From Alcaligenaceae bacterium (GTDB taxonomy: Bacteria > Pseudomonadota > Gammaproteobacteria > Burkholderiales > Burkholderiaceae_B), in the NCBI GenBank assembly GCA_013416455.1, contig JACCES010000006.1, positions 62,001 through 126,000 on the forward strand: a DNA stretch of 64,000 nt, in the 5' to 3' direction. Shown piece by piece: positions 54,001-64,000 of the stretch. The position numbers were made by a program, and so were the translations under genes. The notes under the pieces are model-generated. The model was not told where the DNA came from. It saw only the letters and a program-made list of their open reading frames with translations, and searched no databases. The first letter of the stretch is position 1. Every line of letters begins with the position of its first letter.

Positions 54001-55291
54001 TACTGCTGTCCAGGAATGTACTCCTTCCCCGGTGGGCGCCGCGGGCCGCCGGCTCACGCGCGCCGCCGCCGTCAGTTGGGGAGGCCGGGTCGTGAACATC
54101 GGCGGGGGGGCTCCGGTCGTGGTGCAGTCCATGACCAACACGGACACGGCCGACCCCATCGCCACCGCGATACAGGTCAAGGAACTGGCCATGGCCGGTT
54201 CCGAGATCGTCCGCATCACGGTGAATACGCCCGAAGCCGCCGCGGCGGTGCCGGCCATACGCGAGCAGCTCGACCGCATGGGGGTCGACACGCCGCTGGT
54301 GGGCGATTTCCATTTCAACGGCCACAAACTGCTGACGCAGTTTCCGGAATGCGCCCAGGCGCTGTCCAAGTACCGCATCAATCCGGGCAATGTGGGGGGC
54401 GGCAAGAAGCGTGAAGACAACTTCGCCCAGATGATCGAAGCCGCCTGCCGCCACCAGAAGCCGGTACGCATCGGGGTCAACTGGGGCAGTCTCGATCATG
54501 AGCTCATGGCGCGCATGATGGATGACAACAGCCGCCGTGCGCAGCCTTGGGAAGCCGCCGCCGTGATGCGCGACGCCCTGGTGGTTTCGGCCATCGACAA
54601 CGCGCGGCGGGCGGAAGCCCTGGGGCTGGCGCCCGACGCCATCATCCTGTCCTGCAAGGTCAGCCACGTACAGGATCTCATTACCGTCTATCGCGACCTT
54701 GCGGCCCGCTGCGACTACCCCCTGCACCTGGGCCTGACCGAGGCCGGCATGGGCAGCAAGGGCATCGTCGCCTCCACGGCGGCGCTGGCGGTGCTGCTGC
54801 AGGAAGGCATCGGCGATACCATCCGCATTTCCCTGACGCCCGAACCCGGCGGCGACCGCAGCCGCGAAGTCATCGTTGCCCAGGAAATCCTGCAGAGCAT
54901 GGGCTTGCGGGCCTTTACGCCCATGGTGGTGGCCTGCCCGGGCTGCGGCCGCACCAGCAGCACCTTCTTCCAGGAACTGGCCGACAGCATCCAGTCCTTC
55001 CTGCGCCGGCAGATGCCGGTCTGGAAATCCCGCTATCCCGGTGTTGAAAGCATGAACGTGGCCGTCATGGGCTGTGTTGTCAATGGGCCTGGTGAAAGCC
55101 GTCATGCCGACATCGGCATCAGCCTGCCGGGGACGGGCGAAATACCTTCCGCCCCCGTGTTCGTCGATGGCGAACGCACCGTCACCCTGAAGGGCGACAC
55201 CATCGCCCAGGAATTCCAGCAAATCGTCGAGGATTACGTCGAACGCCGGTACGGCGCCGGCGCCCCTGTTCAGAACTCTACAGATTCATGA
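53993..55291 (+). CDS. ispG: 4-hydroxy-3-methylbut-2-enyl diphosphate synthase (flavodoxin) IspG
   Basis: 432 residues. TIM-barrel start [21 protein letters not shown]; iron-sulfur cysteines in [12 protein letters not shown] and [21 protein letters not shown] near the end. It makes HMBPP in the MEP isoprenoid pathway. The ATG lies inside the end of the preceding gene; an in-frame start nine bases further upstream is possible. Its stop overlaps the hisS start. Confidence 0.95.
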   Translation: MSDTAVQECTPSPVGAAGRRLTRAAAVSWGGRVVNIGGGAPVVVQSMTNTDTADPIATAIQVKELAMAGSEIVRITVNTPEAAAAVPAIREQLDRMGVDTPLVGDFHFNGHKLLTQFPECAQALSKYRINPGNVGGGKKREDNFAQMIEAACRHQKPVRIGVNWGSLDHELMARMMDDNSRRAQPWEAAAVMRDALVVSAIDNARRAEALGLAPDAIILSCKVSHVQDLITVYRDLAARCDYPLHLGLTEAGMGSKGIVASTAALAVLLQEGIGDTIRISLTPEPGGDRSREVIVAQEILQSMGLRAFTPMVVACPGCGRTSSTFFQELADSIQSFLRRQMPVWKSRYPGVESMNVAVMGCVVNGPGESRHADIGISLPGTGEIPSAPVFVDGERTVTLKGDTIAQEFQQIVEDYVERRYGAGAPVQNSTDS

Positions 55292-56577
55292 GCCAGTCGT
55301 TTGAGAAAGTACGCGCCCTGACGGGCATGAAAGACATCCTTCCGCATGAAAGCGCGGCATGGGAAGAGCTCGAAGCCCTGGTGCGCGAATGGCTGGCTTC
55401 CTACGGCTATCGGAACATGCGCACACCGGTGCTGGAACACACGCGCCTGTTCGCCCGCGGCATCGGTGAAGTCACCGACATCGTCGAAAAGGAAATGTAT
55501 TCCTTTCGCGACTCTCTGAACGACGAGCAGTTGACCATGCGCCCCGAGTTCACCGCGGGCATGGTCCGGGCCACCATCGAACACAATCTGCTCTATGACC
55601 GGCCGCAGCGCGTCTATTGCATGGGGCCGGTGTTCCGGCACGAGCGTCCGCAGCGCGGCCGCTACCGGCAGTTCCATCAGATCGACGTGGAAGCGCTGGG
55701 GTTTGCCGGCCCCGATGTCGATGCCGAACTCATCCTGATGCTGGCACGGCTCTGGAAGCGCCTGGGCCTGCGGGACATCCGCCTCGAACTGAACTCGCTG
55801 GGCCAGGCCGATGAACGCGCCGCGCACCGGCAGGCGCTGATCGGGCATCTGGAAAAACACATCGATGTGCTCGATGACGAGGCTCGCCGCCGCATGCACA
55901 GCAATCCGCTGCGTGTGCTCGATACCAAGAATCCCGCCATGCAGGACATGGCCAACCAGGCGCCGCGGCTGTTCGATTTTCTGGGCCCGGAATCGCGGGC
56001 GCACTTCGAGGGCGTCTGCGCGCGTCTGCGGGATGCCGGCATCGAGTACCGGCTGAACCCGCGCCTGGTCCGGGGCCTCGATTACTACAACCTTACGGTA
56101 TTCGAATGGGTGACCGATCGCCTCGGCGCCCAGGGCACGGTATGCGGCGGCGGCCGCTACGACGGCCTGCTCGAACTGCTGGGCGGCAGGCCCGCGCCCG
56201 CTGTGGGCTTTGCCATCGGCATGGAACGCCTGCTGGATCTCTGGCAGCAGTCCGGGGCCGCTTCCGGCAAGCCGGAATGCGATGTCTACGTGGTGCACCA
56301 GGGGGATGCCGCCCAGCGCCGCGCCGCCTTGCTGGCCGAAGAACTCCGCGATGCGGGCCATCGCGTGCTCGTGCATGCCGGTTCTTCCGGCTTCAAGTCG
56401 CAATTCAAGCGCGCCGACGCCAGCGCCGCGGCCGTGGCGCTGATCATCGGCCCCGACGAGCTCGCCGCCGGCCAGGCCAGCGTCAAGTGGCTGCGGCAGG
56501 CAGAGGATGATACCCGTGCGCAACAGGAAGTCGTGGCGCTCGACGCAATCGCAGAAACACTGAAGACGAGGATGTGA
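55288..56577 (+). CDS. hisS: Histidyl-tRNA synthetase
   Basis: 429 residues. Class II motifs: [20 protein letters not shown] (motif 2), the HisA pattern [24 protein letters not shown] and motif 3 [10 protein letters not shown]; the C-terminal anticodon-binding domain begins near residue 330 ([15 protein letters not shown]). It charges tRNA(His). The start overlaps ispG; yfgM follows immediately. Confidence 0.96.
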   Translation: MSQSFEKVRALTGMKDILPHESAAWEELEALVREWLASYGYRNMRTPVLEHTRLFARGIGEVTDIVEKEMYSFRDSLNDEQLTMRPEFTAGMVRATIEHNLLYDRPQRVYCMGPVFRHERPQRGRYRQFHQIDVEALGFAGPDVDAELILMLARLWKRLGLRDIRLELNSLGQADERAAHRQALIGHLEKHIDVLDDEARRRMHSNPLRVLDTKNPAMQDMANQAPRLFDFLGPESRAHFEGVCARLRDAGIEYRLNPRLVRGLDYYNLTVFEWVTDRLGAQGTVCGGGRYDGLLELLGGRPAPAVGFAIGMERLLDLWQQSGAASGKPECDVYVVHQGDAAQRRAALLAEELRDAGHRVLVHAGSSGFKSQFKRADASAAAVALIIGPDELAAGQASVKWLRQAEDDTRAQQEVVALDAIAETLKTRM

Positions 56578-57213
56578 ATGGCATACGATCTGGATGAACA
56601 GGAGAAGCTGGACGCCTTGCGGGCCTGGTGGGACCGCTACGGCACATTGGTGGCCGTGCTGGTGTTCGTCATCGTCGCCGCCATCGTCGGCTGGCGGGGC
56701 TGGCAGTGGTACCAGGGCCACAAGGCGACTCAGGCCATGGGCTATTTCGAGGCCCTGCAGTCGGCCGCGGCACAAGAGGGCGACGAGGCGATGGCACGCA
56801 TCCAGGCCGCCAGCACCACCTTGCGCGACTCCTTCCCGGCATCCGGCTATACGTCGCGGGGCGTCCTGGTGGCCGCCGCCGCGCTGGCCGAGCAGGGCAA
56901 TCTGGACGCCGCGCGCGAGCAATTACAATGGCTGGCGCGGCATGACGAAGATCCCGCCCTGGCGGCGCTGGCAAGGCTGCGCCTGGCCGGCGTGCTGCTC
57001 GAACAGGGGCAATATGATCAGGCGCTGGCGCAGGTCGAGAAGGCGCCCGCCAGTTTCGAAGCCCTGTATGCCGATCGCCGTGGCGACATTCTCTACGCAC
57101 AGGGTAAGATCGAAGAAGCCCGCGCCGCATGGCAACAGGCACTGGAAGCGTTCGGTTCCGATCCGACCGCGCAAATCGTACAACTCAAGATCGATGCAAT
57201 AGCCGGAGCCTGA
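56578..57213 (+). CDS. yfgM: YfgM/PpiD-like ancillary SecYEG translocon subunit
   Basis: 211 residues. Short cytoplasmic N-terminus (MAYDLDEQEKLDALRAWWDRYG), one membrane helix (about 24-43), and a periplasmic TPR-like helical region of Ala/Gln-rich repeats. In E. coli YfgM sits with PpiD at the translocon. It starts one base after hisS and precedes bamB, the classic order. Confidence 0.85.
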   Translation: MAYDLDEQEKLDALRAWWDRYGTLVAVLVFVIVAAIVGWRGWQWYQGHKATQAMGYFEALQSAAAQEGDEAMARIQAASTTLRDSFPASGYTSRGVLVAAAALAEQGNLDAAREQLQWLARHDEDPALAALARLRLAGVLLEQGQYDQALAQVEKAPASFEALYADRRGDILYAQGKIEEARAAWQQALEAFGSDPTAQIVQLKIDAIAGA

Positions 57214-57218
57214 TTCCC

Positions 57219-58373
57219 ATGCAGCCCCTTGTGTCACGCCGTGTTCTTCGCACCACCATTCTCGGGTTGAGCCTGCTCGCGCTCGGCGCCTGCTCCATGT
57301 TTTCGAGCACCGACCCCCGCTACGAGCCCGTCGAGCTGACCCAGTATGAAGCCGAGGTCGCGGCCGGCGTGCGCTGGTCGGCGTCGGTGGGCGGCGGCGG
57401 CGGTTATGGCTTCGCTCCCGCCGTCGCCGGCGAGGCGGTCTATGTCGCCACCCCCAATGCGGTGGCGAAGGTCGATCTGGCATCGGGCCGCGTGCTCTGG
57501 CGCGCCAGTCCGGGCATCACGCTGACGGCGGGCGCGGGTTCCGACGGCAACACCACGGCCGTCGCGGGCGGTGATGGCAGTGTGATCGCCTATGACGAAA
57601 GCGGCGCCGAAAAATGGCGCGCGCGCGCCAGCAGCGCCGTGTTCGTGCCGCCGGTGGTGGGCAGCGGCGTGGTCGTGGTGCGCAGCACCGATTACCGTAT
57701 CCAGGCCTTCGATGCCGCAACGGGCGAATACCGCTGGGACGTCCAGCGCCCCGGTCCGGCTCTCGCGCTCAAGACCAGCATGCAGATGCTCGCCGCCGAG
57801 GGTCTGATCATTTCAGGCCTGCCCAATGGCAGGCTGATGGCGATCAATGCCAGCAATGGCGCCGTTCAGTGGGAAGCGCCGATATCGGTTTCGCGCGGCG
57901 CCACCGATCTGGAACGCATCAGCGATGTCGTGGGCGCGCCGCAAGTGGTCGGTCCGCTGCTTTGCGGCGTCACCTATCAGGGGCGCATGAGCTGCTTTGA
58001 TGTCAGCCAGGGCGGCCGCCCGATCTGGGACATTCCCTTTTCCAGCCACACGGGCATGAGCAACGATGGCCGCTTCGGCTATGCGGCCGATCAGCGCGAC
58101 GTCGTGCATGCGGTCGATCTGGCCACCGGCGAAGAACAATGGCGCCAGAATGCCCTGCGCAATCGCAGGCTGGCCACGCCGGCCGTCGTGCCCGCCGCCG
58201 TGGCGGTGGCCGATTTCGAGGGCTATGTGCATTTCCTCTCGCGCAGCGACGGCCGCCTGCTGGGCAGGCTGGGTGTGGGCGGCGGCGCGGTGCTGTCACC
58301 CTTGGTCGGCACGCCCGCCGGCGTGCTGGTACAGACCGGCAATGGCAATCTTGTATTGGTTGGTGTGAATTGA
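57219..58373 (+). CDS. bamB: Outer-membrane assembly lipoprotein BamB
   Basis: 384 residues from the ATG at 57219. Lipoprotein signal LSLLALGAC (Cys26) is followed by a WD-like beta-propeller of repeated strands with the blade pattern [28 protein letters not shown] and [14 protein letters not shown]. BamB is a non-essential part of the BAM complex inserting outer-membrane proteins. The open frame runs upstream through the end of yfgM, which is out of phase and not used. The stop overlaps the der start (TTGA). Confidence 0.93.
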   Translation: MQPLVSRRVLRTTILGLSLLALGACSMFSSTDPRYEPVELTQYEAEVAAGVRWSASVGGGGGYGFAPAVAGEAVYVATPNAVAKVDLASGRVLWRASPGITLTAGAGSDGNTTAVAGGDGSVIAYDESGAEKWRARASSAVFVPPVVGSGVVVVRSTDYRIQAFDAATGEYRWDVQRPGPALALKTSMQMLAAEGLIISGLPNGRLMAINASNGAVQWEAPISVSRGATDLERISDVVGAPQVVGPLLCGVTYQGRMSCFDVSQGGRPIWDIPFSSHTGMSNDGRFGYAADQRDVVHAVDLATGEEQWRQNALRNRRLATPAVVPAAVAVADFEGYVHFLSRSDGRLLGRLGVGGGAVLSPLVGTPAGVLVQTGNGNLVLVGVN

Positions 58374-59827
58374 GCAAGTCGAGTTTCAAGCCGGTGGTCG
58401 CGCTGGTAGGGCGCGCAAACGTCGGCAAGTCCACCCTGTTCAACCGGATCACGCGCTCGCGCGCGGCCCTGGTTGCCGATTTCTCGGGCCTGACCCGCGA
58501 TCGTCATTATGGAGAGGGCAGGGTGGGCCGTCATCCTTTCATCGCCGTCGACACCGGCGGCTTCGAGCCGGTGGCCAAAGACGGCATTCTGCGCGAGATG
58601 GCCCGCCAGACCCATCAGGCCATTGCCGAGGCCGACGTGGTGATCTTCCTGGTCGATGCGCGGGCGGGAGTGAACGCGCACGATCACGAGATCGCGCAAC
58701 TGTTGCGCAAGGCGGGGCAGCGGGTGATGCTGGCCGTGAACAAGGCCGAAGGCATGCGCCATGCCGCGCCGCTGGCCGAATTCCATGAACTCGGCCTGGG
58801 CGAACCCCGCCCCATCTCTGCGTCGCATGGCGACGGTGTGGTGGAACTCATCGAAGATGCGCTTTCCTTCATGGATGAGGCGGACGAAGACGGGGTACCG
58901 GTGGATGAGCCCACCGAACAATGGGACGATGCGGAGCCGCCGGCCGAAGGCGCCGCGGCTGACGAACCAGAACCCGATGCCGCCGGCGAAGATGCGCAGC
59001 CCGAAGCGGCGGCGCGCCACCGCATCAAGCTGGCCATCGTCGGGCGCCCCAATGTCGGCAAGTCGACGCTCATCAATGCGCTGATCGGTGAAGAGCGCGT
59101 CATCGCCTTCGATATGCCGGGCACGACGCGCGACGCCATCGAGATCGAGTTCGAACGCGGCGACAAGGCCTATACGCTCATCGACACGGCTGGCCTGCGC
59201 CGCCGCGGCAAGGTGTTCGAGACCATTGAGAAATTTTCCGTCATCAAGACCTTGCAGGCCATCGAGGCGTGCAATGTGGTGCTGCTGATGCTGGACGCGC
59301 AATCGGAAATCTCCGATCAGGACGCCCATATCGCGGGCTTCATCCTCGAGACCGGGCGCGCGCTCGTGGTCGCCATCAACAAGTGGGATGGGCTGGATTC
59401 CGAAAAGCGCGAATGGATACAGCGCGAATTCGACCGCAAGCTGCGCTTCCTTTCCTTCGCGCGCGTGCATACGATTTCGGCGCTCAAGGGCCAGGGCCTG
59501 AAGGCGGTGATGAAGTCCGTCGATGAAGCCCATGCGGCCGCTTATCGCAAGCTGTCCACCCCGCGGCTCACCCGCGCCCTGCATGCGGCTGTGGAACAGC
59601 AGCAGCCCCCGCGCAAGGGCATTTTCCGGCCGAAAATGCGCTACGCTCACCAGGGCGGGCAGAATCCGCCGCTCATCGTCATTCATGGCAATGCCCTGGA
59701 AGCCGTGCCGGATACCTACCGCCGCTATCTGGAATCGCGCTTTCGCGCTACTTTCCAGCTTGAGGGCACGCCTCTGCGCATCGAATTCAAGTCGTCGCAC
59801 AACCCTTACGTGCAAGGAAAATCGTGA
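58370..59827 (+). CDS. der: GTPase Der (EngA), ribosome assembly factor
   Basis: 485 residues with two tandem G domains. The first P-loop reads [10 protein letters not shown], where the family has GRPNVGKST, so one proline is replaced by alanine; its G3/G4 motifs DTGGFEP and NKAEG follow. An acidic linker (about 165-215) precedes the second P-loop GRPNVGKST, with [10 protein letters not shown] and NKWDG, and a KH-like C-terminal domain. Der acts in 50S assembly. TTG start overlapping the bamB stop. Confidence 0.93.
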   Translation: MSKSSFKPVVALVGRANVGKSTLFNRITRSRAALVADFSGLTRDRHYGEGRVGRHPFIAVDTGGFEPVAKDGILREMARQTHQAIAEADVVIFLVDARAGVNAHDHEIAQLLRKAGQRVMLAVNKAEGMRHAAPLAEFHELGLGEPRPISASHGDGVVELIEDALSFMDEADEDGVPVDEPTEQWDDAEPPAEGAAADEPEPDAAGEDAQPEAAARHRIKLAIVGRPNVGKSTLINALIGEERVIAFDMPGTTRDAIEIEFERGDKAYTLIDTAGLRRRGKVFETIEKFSVIKTLQAIEACNVVLLMLDAQSEISDQDAHIAGFILETGRALVVAINKWDGLDSEKREWIQREFDRKLRFLSFARVHTISALKGQGLKAVMKSVDEAHAAAYRKLSTPRLTRALHAAVEQQQPPRKGIFRPKMRYAHQGGQNPPLIVIHGNALEAVPDTYRRYLESRFRATFQLEGTPLRIEFKSSHNPYVQGKS

Positions 59828-60903
59828 GCCGCTACTGGAGTGAACACGTCGCCCAACTGACGCCCTATACGCCCGGGGAACAGCCCAGGATCGACCGGCT
59901 GCTCAAACTCAACACCAATGAGCATCCCTATGGCCCGTCGCCGCGCGCGCTGGAAGCCATCCGCCAGGGCGCGGGCGATGCGCTGCGTCTTTATCCCGAC
60001 AATGAATCGACGGCGCTGCGCCAGGCCGTGGCCGATCATTACGGCGTGGCGCCGGGGCAGGTCATGCCGGGCAATGGTTCCGACGAAGTGCTCGCTCATG
60101 TGTTCAATGCCTTGTTCCGGCACGGCGGCCGTCCATTGCTCATGCCGGACATCACCTACAGCTTCTACAAGACTTACTGCAGGCTGTTCGACATTCCCAC
60201 GCAGCTGGTGCCGCTGGCGGGCGACTTCTCGATCCGTCCCGACGACTATCTGAACCTGCCGCAGCGTCCGGCGGGCATCATCTTCGCCAATCCCAACGCG
60301 CCCACCGGCATCGCGCTGGGCCTGGACGATATCGAGCGCATCGCCGCGGGCAATCCCGACGTGGCCGTGGTGGTGGACGAAGCCTATGTGGATTTCGGCG
60401 CGGATACGGCGATTTCCCTGCTCGAACGCTGCCCGAACATCGTGGTGATCCATACTTTCTCGAAGTCGCGCGCACTGGCCGGCATGCGGGTCGGATACAG
60501 CGTGGCCTCGATCGAGATCACCGAAGGCCTCCTGCGTGTCAAGGACAGCTTCAATTCCTATCCGCTGGACCGCCTGGCCATTGCCGCGGCCGTGGCGTCG
60601 ATGGAAGACCGCGAGTATTTCGAGGCAATGCGGCGCAAGGTCATTGATGCCCGCGAAGAATTGATCCAACAATTGGAAACCATTGGATTCGAAGTGCTAC
60701 CATCCCGCGCGAACTTCGTGTTTGCCCGGCATCCGGCCCATGATGGGGGTGAACTGGCGCGCGCATTGCGAGCACAGGGCATATTGGTGCGCCACTTCGC
60801 GGCTCCCCGCATCGATCAGTTTCTGCGCATCACCGTGGGGACGCCGGAAGATTGCGGGCGGCTTTGTAATACCTTGTCCGAACTGGCGTTGAAAACCGAT
60901 TAA
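59824..60903 (+). CDS. hisC: Histidinol-phosphate aminotransferase
   Basis: 359 residues of the class I/II aminotransferase fold. [14 protein letters not shown] at the N-terminus, [40 protein letters not shown], the PLP-lysine motif [15 protein letters not shown], and the C-terminal [15 protein letters not shown] are HisC features. It makes histidinol phosphate in histidine synthesis. The GTG start overlaps the der stop. A hisC copy outside the his operon is common here. Confidence 0.93.
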   Translation: MSRYWSEHVAQLTPYTPGEQPRIDRLLKLNTNEHPYGPSPRALEAIRQGAGDALRLYPDNESTALRQAVADHYGVAPGQVMPGNGSDEVLAHVFNALFRHGGRPLLMPDITYSFYKTYCRLFDIPTQLVPLAGDFSIRPDDYLNLPQRPAGIIFANPNAPTGIALGLDDIERIAAGNPDVAVVVDEAYVDFGADTAISLLERCPNIVVIHTFSKSRALAGMRVGYSVASIEITEGLLRVKDSFNSYPLDRLAIAAAVASMEDREYFEAMRRKVIDAREELIQQLETIGFEVLPSRANFVFARHPAHDGGELARALRAQGILVRHFAAPRIDQFLRITVGTPEDCGRLCNTLSELALKTD

Positions 60904-61002
60904 TATTGAGAAATGCGGGTCTCCGCGGCGTGCAAACTAAGGGAAAACCCTGTAAAGTAGACCCTTACGCCATTTTTATAACAACAGATTGGAGCCTAGC
61001 CA

Positions 61003-61239
61003 ATGAGCAATAAAGGGCAAACATTACAAGATCCGTTTCTCAATGCTTTGCGTAAGGACCACGTGCCCGTTTCGATTTACCTCGTCAATGGCATCAAGCT
61101 GCAAGGCCAGGTCGAGTCCTTCGACCAGTACGTCGTCCTCTTGCGCAATACCGTCACTCAAATGGTGTACAAGCACGCCATTTCCACCGTGGTTCCGTCG
61201 CGACCCGTCAATTTCCAGGTGGATGGCGCTTCTGAATAA
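61003..61239 (+). CDS. hfq: RNA chaperone Hfq
   Basis: 78 residues. Starts [36 protein letters not shown] (Sm1) and has [10 protein letters not shown] (Sm2). It promotes sRNA-mRNA pairing. Shine-Dalgarno TTGGAGCCTAGCC is near the ATG; the 99-bp gap upstream must hold a promoter but its hexamers are not clear. Confidence 0.97.
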   Translation: MSNKGQTLQDPFLNALRKDHVPVSIYLVNGIKLQGQVESFDQYVVLLRNTVTQMVYKHAISTVVPSRPVNFQVDGASE

Positions 61240-61320
61240 GCGCGGATCCCGGGTTCATCAGCATCGTCCTTCACCCGTCGCGGGCCCTGCCGTGACGGTT
61301 ATTTCGTCTGGGCGCCGCGC

Positions 61321-62427
61321 ATGAAGGCTCTCGTCATCACGGTCGACATGGGCGAGCCCGACTACGAGGCCCATTCCGAAGAGTTCCTGATGCTGGCCGA
61401 GGGCGCCGGCGCCGAAATCGTCGCCACGCTGCACGTGCGGCGCGGCAGGCCGGATGCGGCGCATTTCATTGGCTCGGGCAAGCTCGAAGAGGCCAATCAG
61501 CTGACTCATGCCCTGCAGCCCGAAGTCATCCTGATCGACCAGCCGCTTTCCCCCGCCCAGCAGCGCAACCTCGAACGCGCGCTCAACCGGCGCGTGGTGG
61601 ACCGTGTCGCGTTGATTCTGGACATTTTCGCATTGCGGGCCAAGAGCCACGAAGGCAAGCTGCAGGTGGAACTGGCCCAGCTTCAGCATCTGTCCACACG
61701 GCTGACCCGGATGTGGACCCATCTGGAGCGGCAGCAGGGGGGCATCGGCATGCGCGGGCCGGGCGAATCGCAGCTGGAAATGGACCGCCGCATGATAGGC
61801 GCCAAGGTCAAGGTCCTGCGGGAAAGGCTGGCGAGGGCCCAGCGCCAGCGGGCGACCCAGCGCCGCTCGCGGGCGCGGGGCAGCACGTTCTCGGTGTCGC
61901 TGGTCGGCTATACCAATGCCGGCAAATCGACGCTGTTCAACGCGCTCACGCGGGCCGGCGCCTATGCCGCCGACCAGCTCTTCGCGACGCTGGACACCAC
62001 GACACGGCGCATCTGGATGGAAGGCGCGGGCCAGGCGGTGATTTCGGACACCGTGGGCTTCATCCGCGATCTGCCGCCGACGCTGATCGCGGCTTTCCGG
62101 GCCACGCTGGAAGAAACCATCCACGCCGATCTGCTGCTGCATGTGGTGGATGCTTCCAGCCCGCAGCGTGAAGAACAGATCATGGAAGTCGACAAGGTTC
62201 TCGAAGATATCGGCGCCGATCGGATCCCTCGCATTCTCGTCTACAACAAAATAGATCGGGCGGGCTATGAGCCGAGGGTCGAGCGTAATGAACATGGTAC
62301 GATTGCACGAGTTTTTGTAAGCGCGCTTGCGCGCTCTGGTTTGGACGGTCTGCGTGGGGCGATCGCCGAATCAGCTCAAATCGCGGGAAACAATGCGTTC
62401 AATATCGAAAATATTCAACCTGAATGA
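61321..62427 (+). CDS. hflX: Ribosome-associated GTPase HflX
   Basis: 368 residues. An N-terminal HflX domain (about 1-180) with FIGSGKLEEANQL and GESQLEMDRRM is followed by the G domain with GYTNAGKSTLFN, DTVGFIRDLP and YNKID. HflX splits stalled ribosomes under stress. It follows hfq, as in E. coli. The end overlaps the hflK start by 35 bases. Confidence 0.93.
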   Translation: MKALVITVDMGEPDYEAHSEEFLMLAEGAGAEIVATLHVRRGRPDAAHFIGSGKLEEANQLTHALQPEVILIDQPLSPAQQRNLERALNRRVVDRVALILDIFALRAKSHEGKLQVELAQLQHLSTRLTRMWTHLERQQGGIGMRGPGESQLEMDRRMIGAKVKVLRERLARAQRQRATQRRSRARGSTFSVSLVGYTNAGKSTLFNALTRAGAYAADQLFATLDTTTRRIWMEGAGQAVISDTVGFIRDLPPTLIAAFRATLEETIHADLLLHVVDASSPQREEQIMEVDKVLEDIGADRIPRILVYNKIDRAGYEPRVERNEHGTIARVFVSALARSGLDGLRGAIAESAQIAGNNAFNIENIQPE

Positions 62428-63712
62428 CCCCGGCTGGGGGCGAGGCGGCCGCAACGACGGCGGCCGCAATGAAGACGACTCGTCGCGCCGGCCGCGGAAC
62501 GACGGTCCTCCCGATCTCGACGAGGTCTGGCGCGATTTCAACAATCGCATCGGTTCGCTGTTCGGCAACAAGCGCGGCGGGGGCGGCCCGCGCGGTCCAC
62601 GCACGAGCGGGGGGGGCGGCATGCCTTCGCTACCCTCGGGTTCGCCCAAGCTGCTGGGCGTGCTGGTGCTCGTCGCCGTGGTCATTTGGGGCCTGAGCGG
62701 CTTCATGATCGTGCAGGAAGGCCAGGTTGCCGTTGTCACGCGCTTTGGCCAGTACACCAAGACCTTGCCGCCGGGCCTGCAATGGCGCGTGCCGTATCCG
62801 ATCGAAAACCACGAGATGGTCAACATCTCGCAACTGCGTACCTTCGAGGTGGGTTTCCGCGGCACGGCCCGCAACAAGGTGCTGCCCGAATCCCTCATGC
62901 TGACCACCGACGAGAACATCATCGATGTCCAGTACGTGGTGCAGTACCGCCTGAATCCCGACGGTGCGCCCGACTACCTGTTCCGCACCAATATGCCGGA
63001 CGAATCCGTTCGCCAGGCCGCCGAAACGGCCATGCGCGAGATCGTCGGCAGGAAGACGATGGACTTCGTGCTCTACGAGGGCCGTACCGAGGTCGCCACC
63101 GAAGTGCACAATCTGGCGCAGAGCATACTCGATCGCTATCGGACCGGCATTCAGATCAGCACCGTGGCCATCCAGAACGTGCAGCCGCCCGAACAGGTGC
63201 AGGCCGCGTTCGATGACGCCGTCAAGGCCGGCCAGGACCGCGAGCGCCAGATCAACGAAGGGAATGCCTACGCCAATCAGGTTCTGCCGCAGGCGCAGGG
63301 CCAGGTGGCCCGCATGCTGCAGGACGCCGAGGGCTACCGGGCCAAGGTGGTGGGCGACGCCGAAGGTAACACCGCGCGCTTCACCAGCATCGAAACCGAG
63401 TTCGCCAAGGCGCCCGAGGTCACTCGCCAGCGCATGTATCTCGCGACCATGCAGCAGATCCTCGAATCCAGCGCCAAGGTCGTGGTGGATGCCGACTCCA
63501 GCAACAACATGCTGTACCTGCCGCTGGACAAAATCATGAGCCAGACCGCGCGCGAGCACCGCAATTCGCCGGGCAGCGGCTCGATCGAGGCCACCACGGG
63601 CGCGGCGGCGGCGGCCACGTCCCAGCCGCGCACGCCGGCGGCCGCTTCATCCGGCAATGCCACAGGCGGCGCCCCGGCGCGCGGTGCCCTGGTCAGCCCG
63701 TATTCCCGCTAG
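62393..63712 (+). CDS. hflK: HflK, FtsH protease modulator
   Basis: 439 residues from the ATG at 62393. The N-terminus is Gly/Arg/Asn-rich (ISKIFNLNDPGWGRGGRNDG), then one membrane helix (about 83-105), the SPFH/band-7 domain (QEGQVAVVTRFGQYTKTLPPGLQWRVPYPIE) and a helical C-terminal part ending in an Ala/Ser/Thr/Pro-rich tail. With HflC it forms a cage around FtsH. The ATG was preferred over the earlier open frame inside hflX. Confidence 0.93.
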   Translation: MRSISKIFNLNDPGWGRGGRNDGGRNEDDSSRRPRNDGPPDLDEVWRDFNNRIGSLFGNKRGGGGPRGPRTSGGGGMPSLPSGSPKLLGVLVLVAVVIWGLSGFMIVQEGQVAVVTRFGQYTKTLPPGLQWRVPYPIENHEMVNISQLRTFEVGFRGTARNKVLPESLMLTTDENIIDVQYVVQYRLNPDGAPDYLFRTNMPDESVRQAAETAMREIVGRKTMDFVLYEGRTEVATEVHNLAQSILDRYRTGIQISTVAIQNVQPPEQVQAAFDDAVKAGQDRERQINEGNAYANQVLPQAQGQVARMLQDAEGYRAKVVGDAEGNTARFTSIETEFAKAPEVTRQRMYLATMQQILESSAKVVVDADSSNNMLYLPLDKIMSQTAREHRNSPGSGSIEATTGAAAAATSQPRTPAAASSGNATGGAPARGALVSPYSR

Positions 63713-63719
63713 GAGAAAC

Positions 63720-64000
63720 ATGATGCAACGTTTATTTCCTGTGCTGGTGGGCCTGGTCATCGTGCTTGCCGTACTGTCGTCCTGCATGTTCGTCGTGCGC
63801 GAACGCGATGCCGTGCTGCTCTTCGCACTGGGTGAAGTGCGCAAGACCATCACCGAACCCGGGCTGTACTTCAAGCTGCCGCCGCCGTTCCAGACCGTCA
63901 CTCGGCTCGACAAGCGCCTGCAGACCATCGAAACCAGCGACCCCGAGCGCATCCAGACATCCGAAAAGAAGAATCTGCTGATCGATTCCTTCGTGAAGTG
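63720..64000 (+). CDS. hflC: HflC, FtsH protease modulator (5' part)
   Basis: Runs off the right edge; 93 residues are visible. Tandem ATG codons follow AGGAGAAAC. Reads MMQRLFPVLVGLVIVLAVLS (membrane anchor), then VRERDAVLLFALGEVRKTITEPGLYFKLPPPFQTV, the band-7 start of HflC. Follows hflK by seven bases. Confidence 0.93.
   Translation, partial: MMQRLFPVLVGLVIVLAVLSSCMFVVRERDAVLLFALGEVRKTITEPGLYFKLPPPFQTVTRLDKRLQTIETSDPERIQTSEKKNLLIDSFVK

Overview
This is a 64 kb stretch of a GC-rich betaproteobacterial chromosome, most probably from the Alcaligenaceae (the Bordetella/Achromobacter/Pusillimonas neighbourhood). The evidence is the cco cluster linked to an FNR regulator, a Bug-type (TctC) tricarboxylate-transporter receptor, the rlmN-rodZ-ispG-hisS-yfgM-bamB-der-hisC-hfq-hflXKC run, and betaproteobacterial-looking housekeeping proteins. 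Genus and species cannot be fixed from the sequence alone. Almost everything is ordinary chromosome; accessory material is limited to a type IVb pilus locus, a small putative organosulfur locus, a mazEF pair, a MITE-like element and several intergenic repeats.

Layout. 1-6.4 kb: cbb3 cytochrome oxidase cluster: the end of a P-type ATPase gene (ccoI-like, lacking the catalytic domain), then ccoS, ccoN, ccoO, ccoQ, ccoP, ccoG, a short ccoH and a small membrane protein; an FNR box precedes ccoN. 6.4-6.76 kb: an array of four degenerate repeats full of perfect hairpins, abutting the fnr stop codon. 6.75-9.3 kb (minus): fnr with its own perfect FNR box, a LysR regulator, and mazF/mazE. 9.4-12.1 kb: clpB behind a probable heat-shock promoter and ending in a strong two-way terminator, then queH (minus). 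12.8-13.36 kb: gene-free, with a MITE-like palindromic element. 13.36-16.4 kb: a tripartite-transporter receptor gene and a phosphosulfolactate-synthase-like gene, divergent from a CysB-like LysR regulator. 16.4-25.7 kb: glnE, yhdP, gdhA, rho. 25.7-34.4 kb: trxA, parE, parC (with a 125-bp intercistronic repeat also found in the cco cluster), a ferredoxin reductase, dadA and an orphan ABC binding protein ended by a terminator.

34.6-43.8 kb: a compact, translationally coupled type IVb pilus operon of the R64 thin-pilus type (pilL-like, pilN, pilO, pilP, pilQ, pilR, pilS, pilV-like) with no prepilin peptidase, lytic transglycosylase or shufflon recombinase beside it. 43.9-48.7 kb: alaS, a TusA-family gene, rpsP-rimM-trmD (TrmD carries an Ala/Pro-rich insertion). 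48.7-51.6 kb (minus): valS. 51.8-64 kb: ndk, rlmN, a short RodZ-like gene, ispG, hisS, yfgM, bamB, der, hisC, hfq, hflX, hflK and the start of hflC, mostly with overlapping start/stop codons.

How the parts work together: the left end is a microaerobic respiration module (oxidase, its assembly factors, FNR control). The pilus genes form one secretion/assembly machine. The 52-64 kb run couples translation fidelity, isoprenoid synthesis, outer-membrane assembly and ribosome biogenesis. The strongest unexplained signals are the hairpin repeat array at 6.44-6.76 kb, the duplicated 125-bp intercistronic repeat, the ATPase without a catalytic domain, and the ComA-like/TctC/CysB-like locus.
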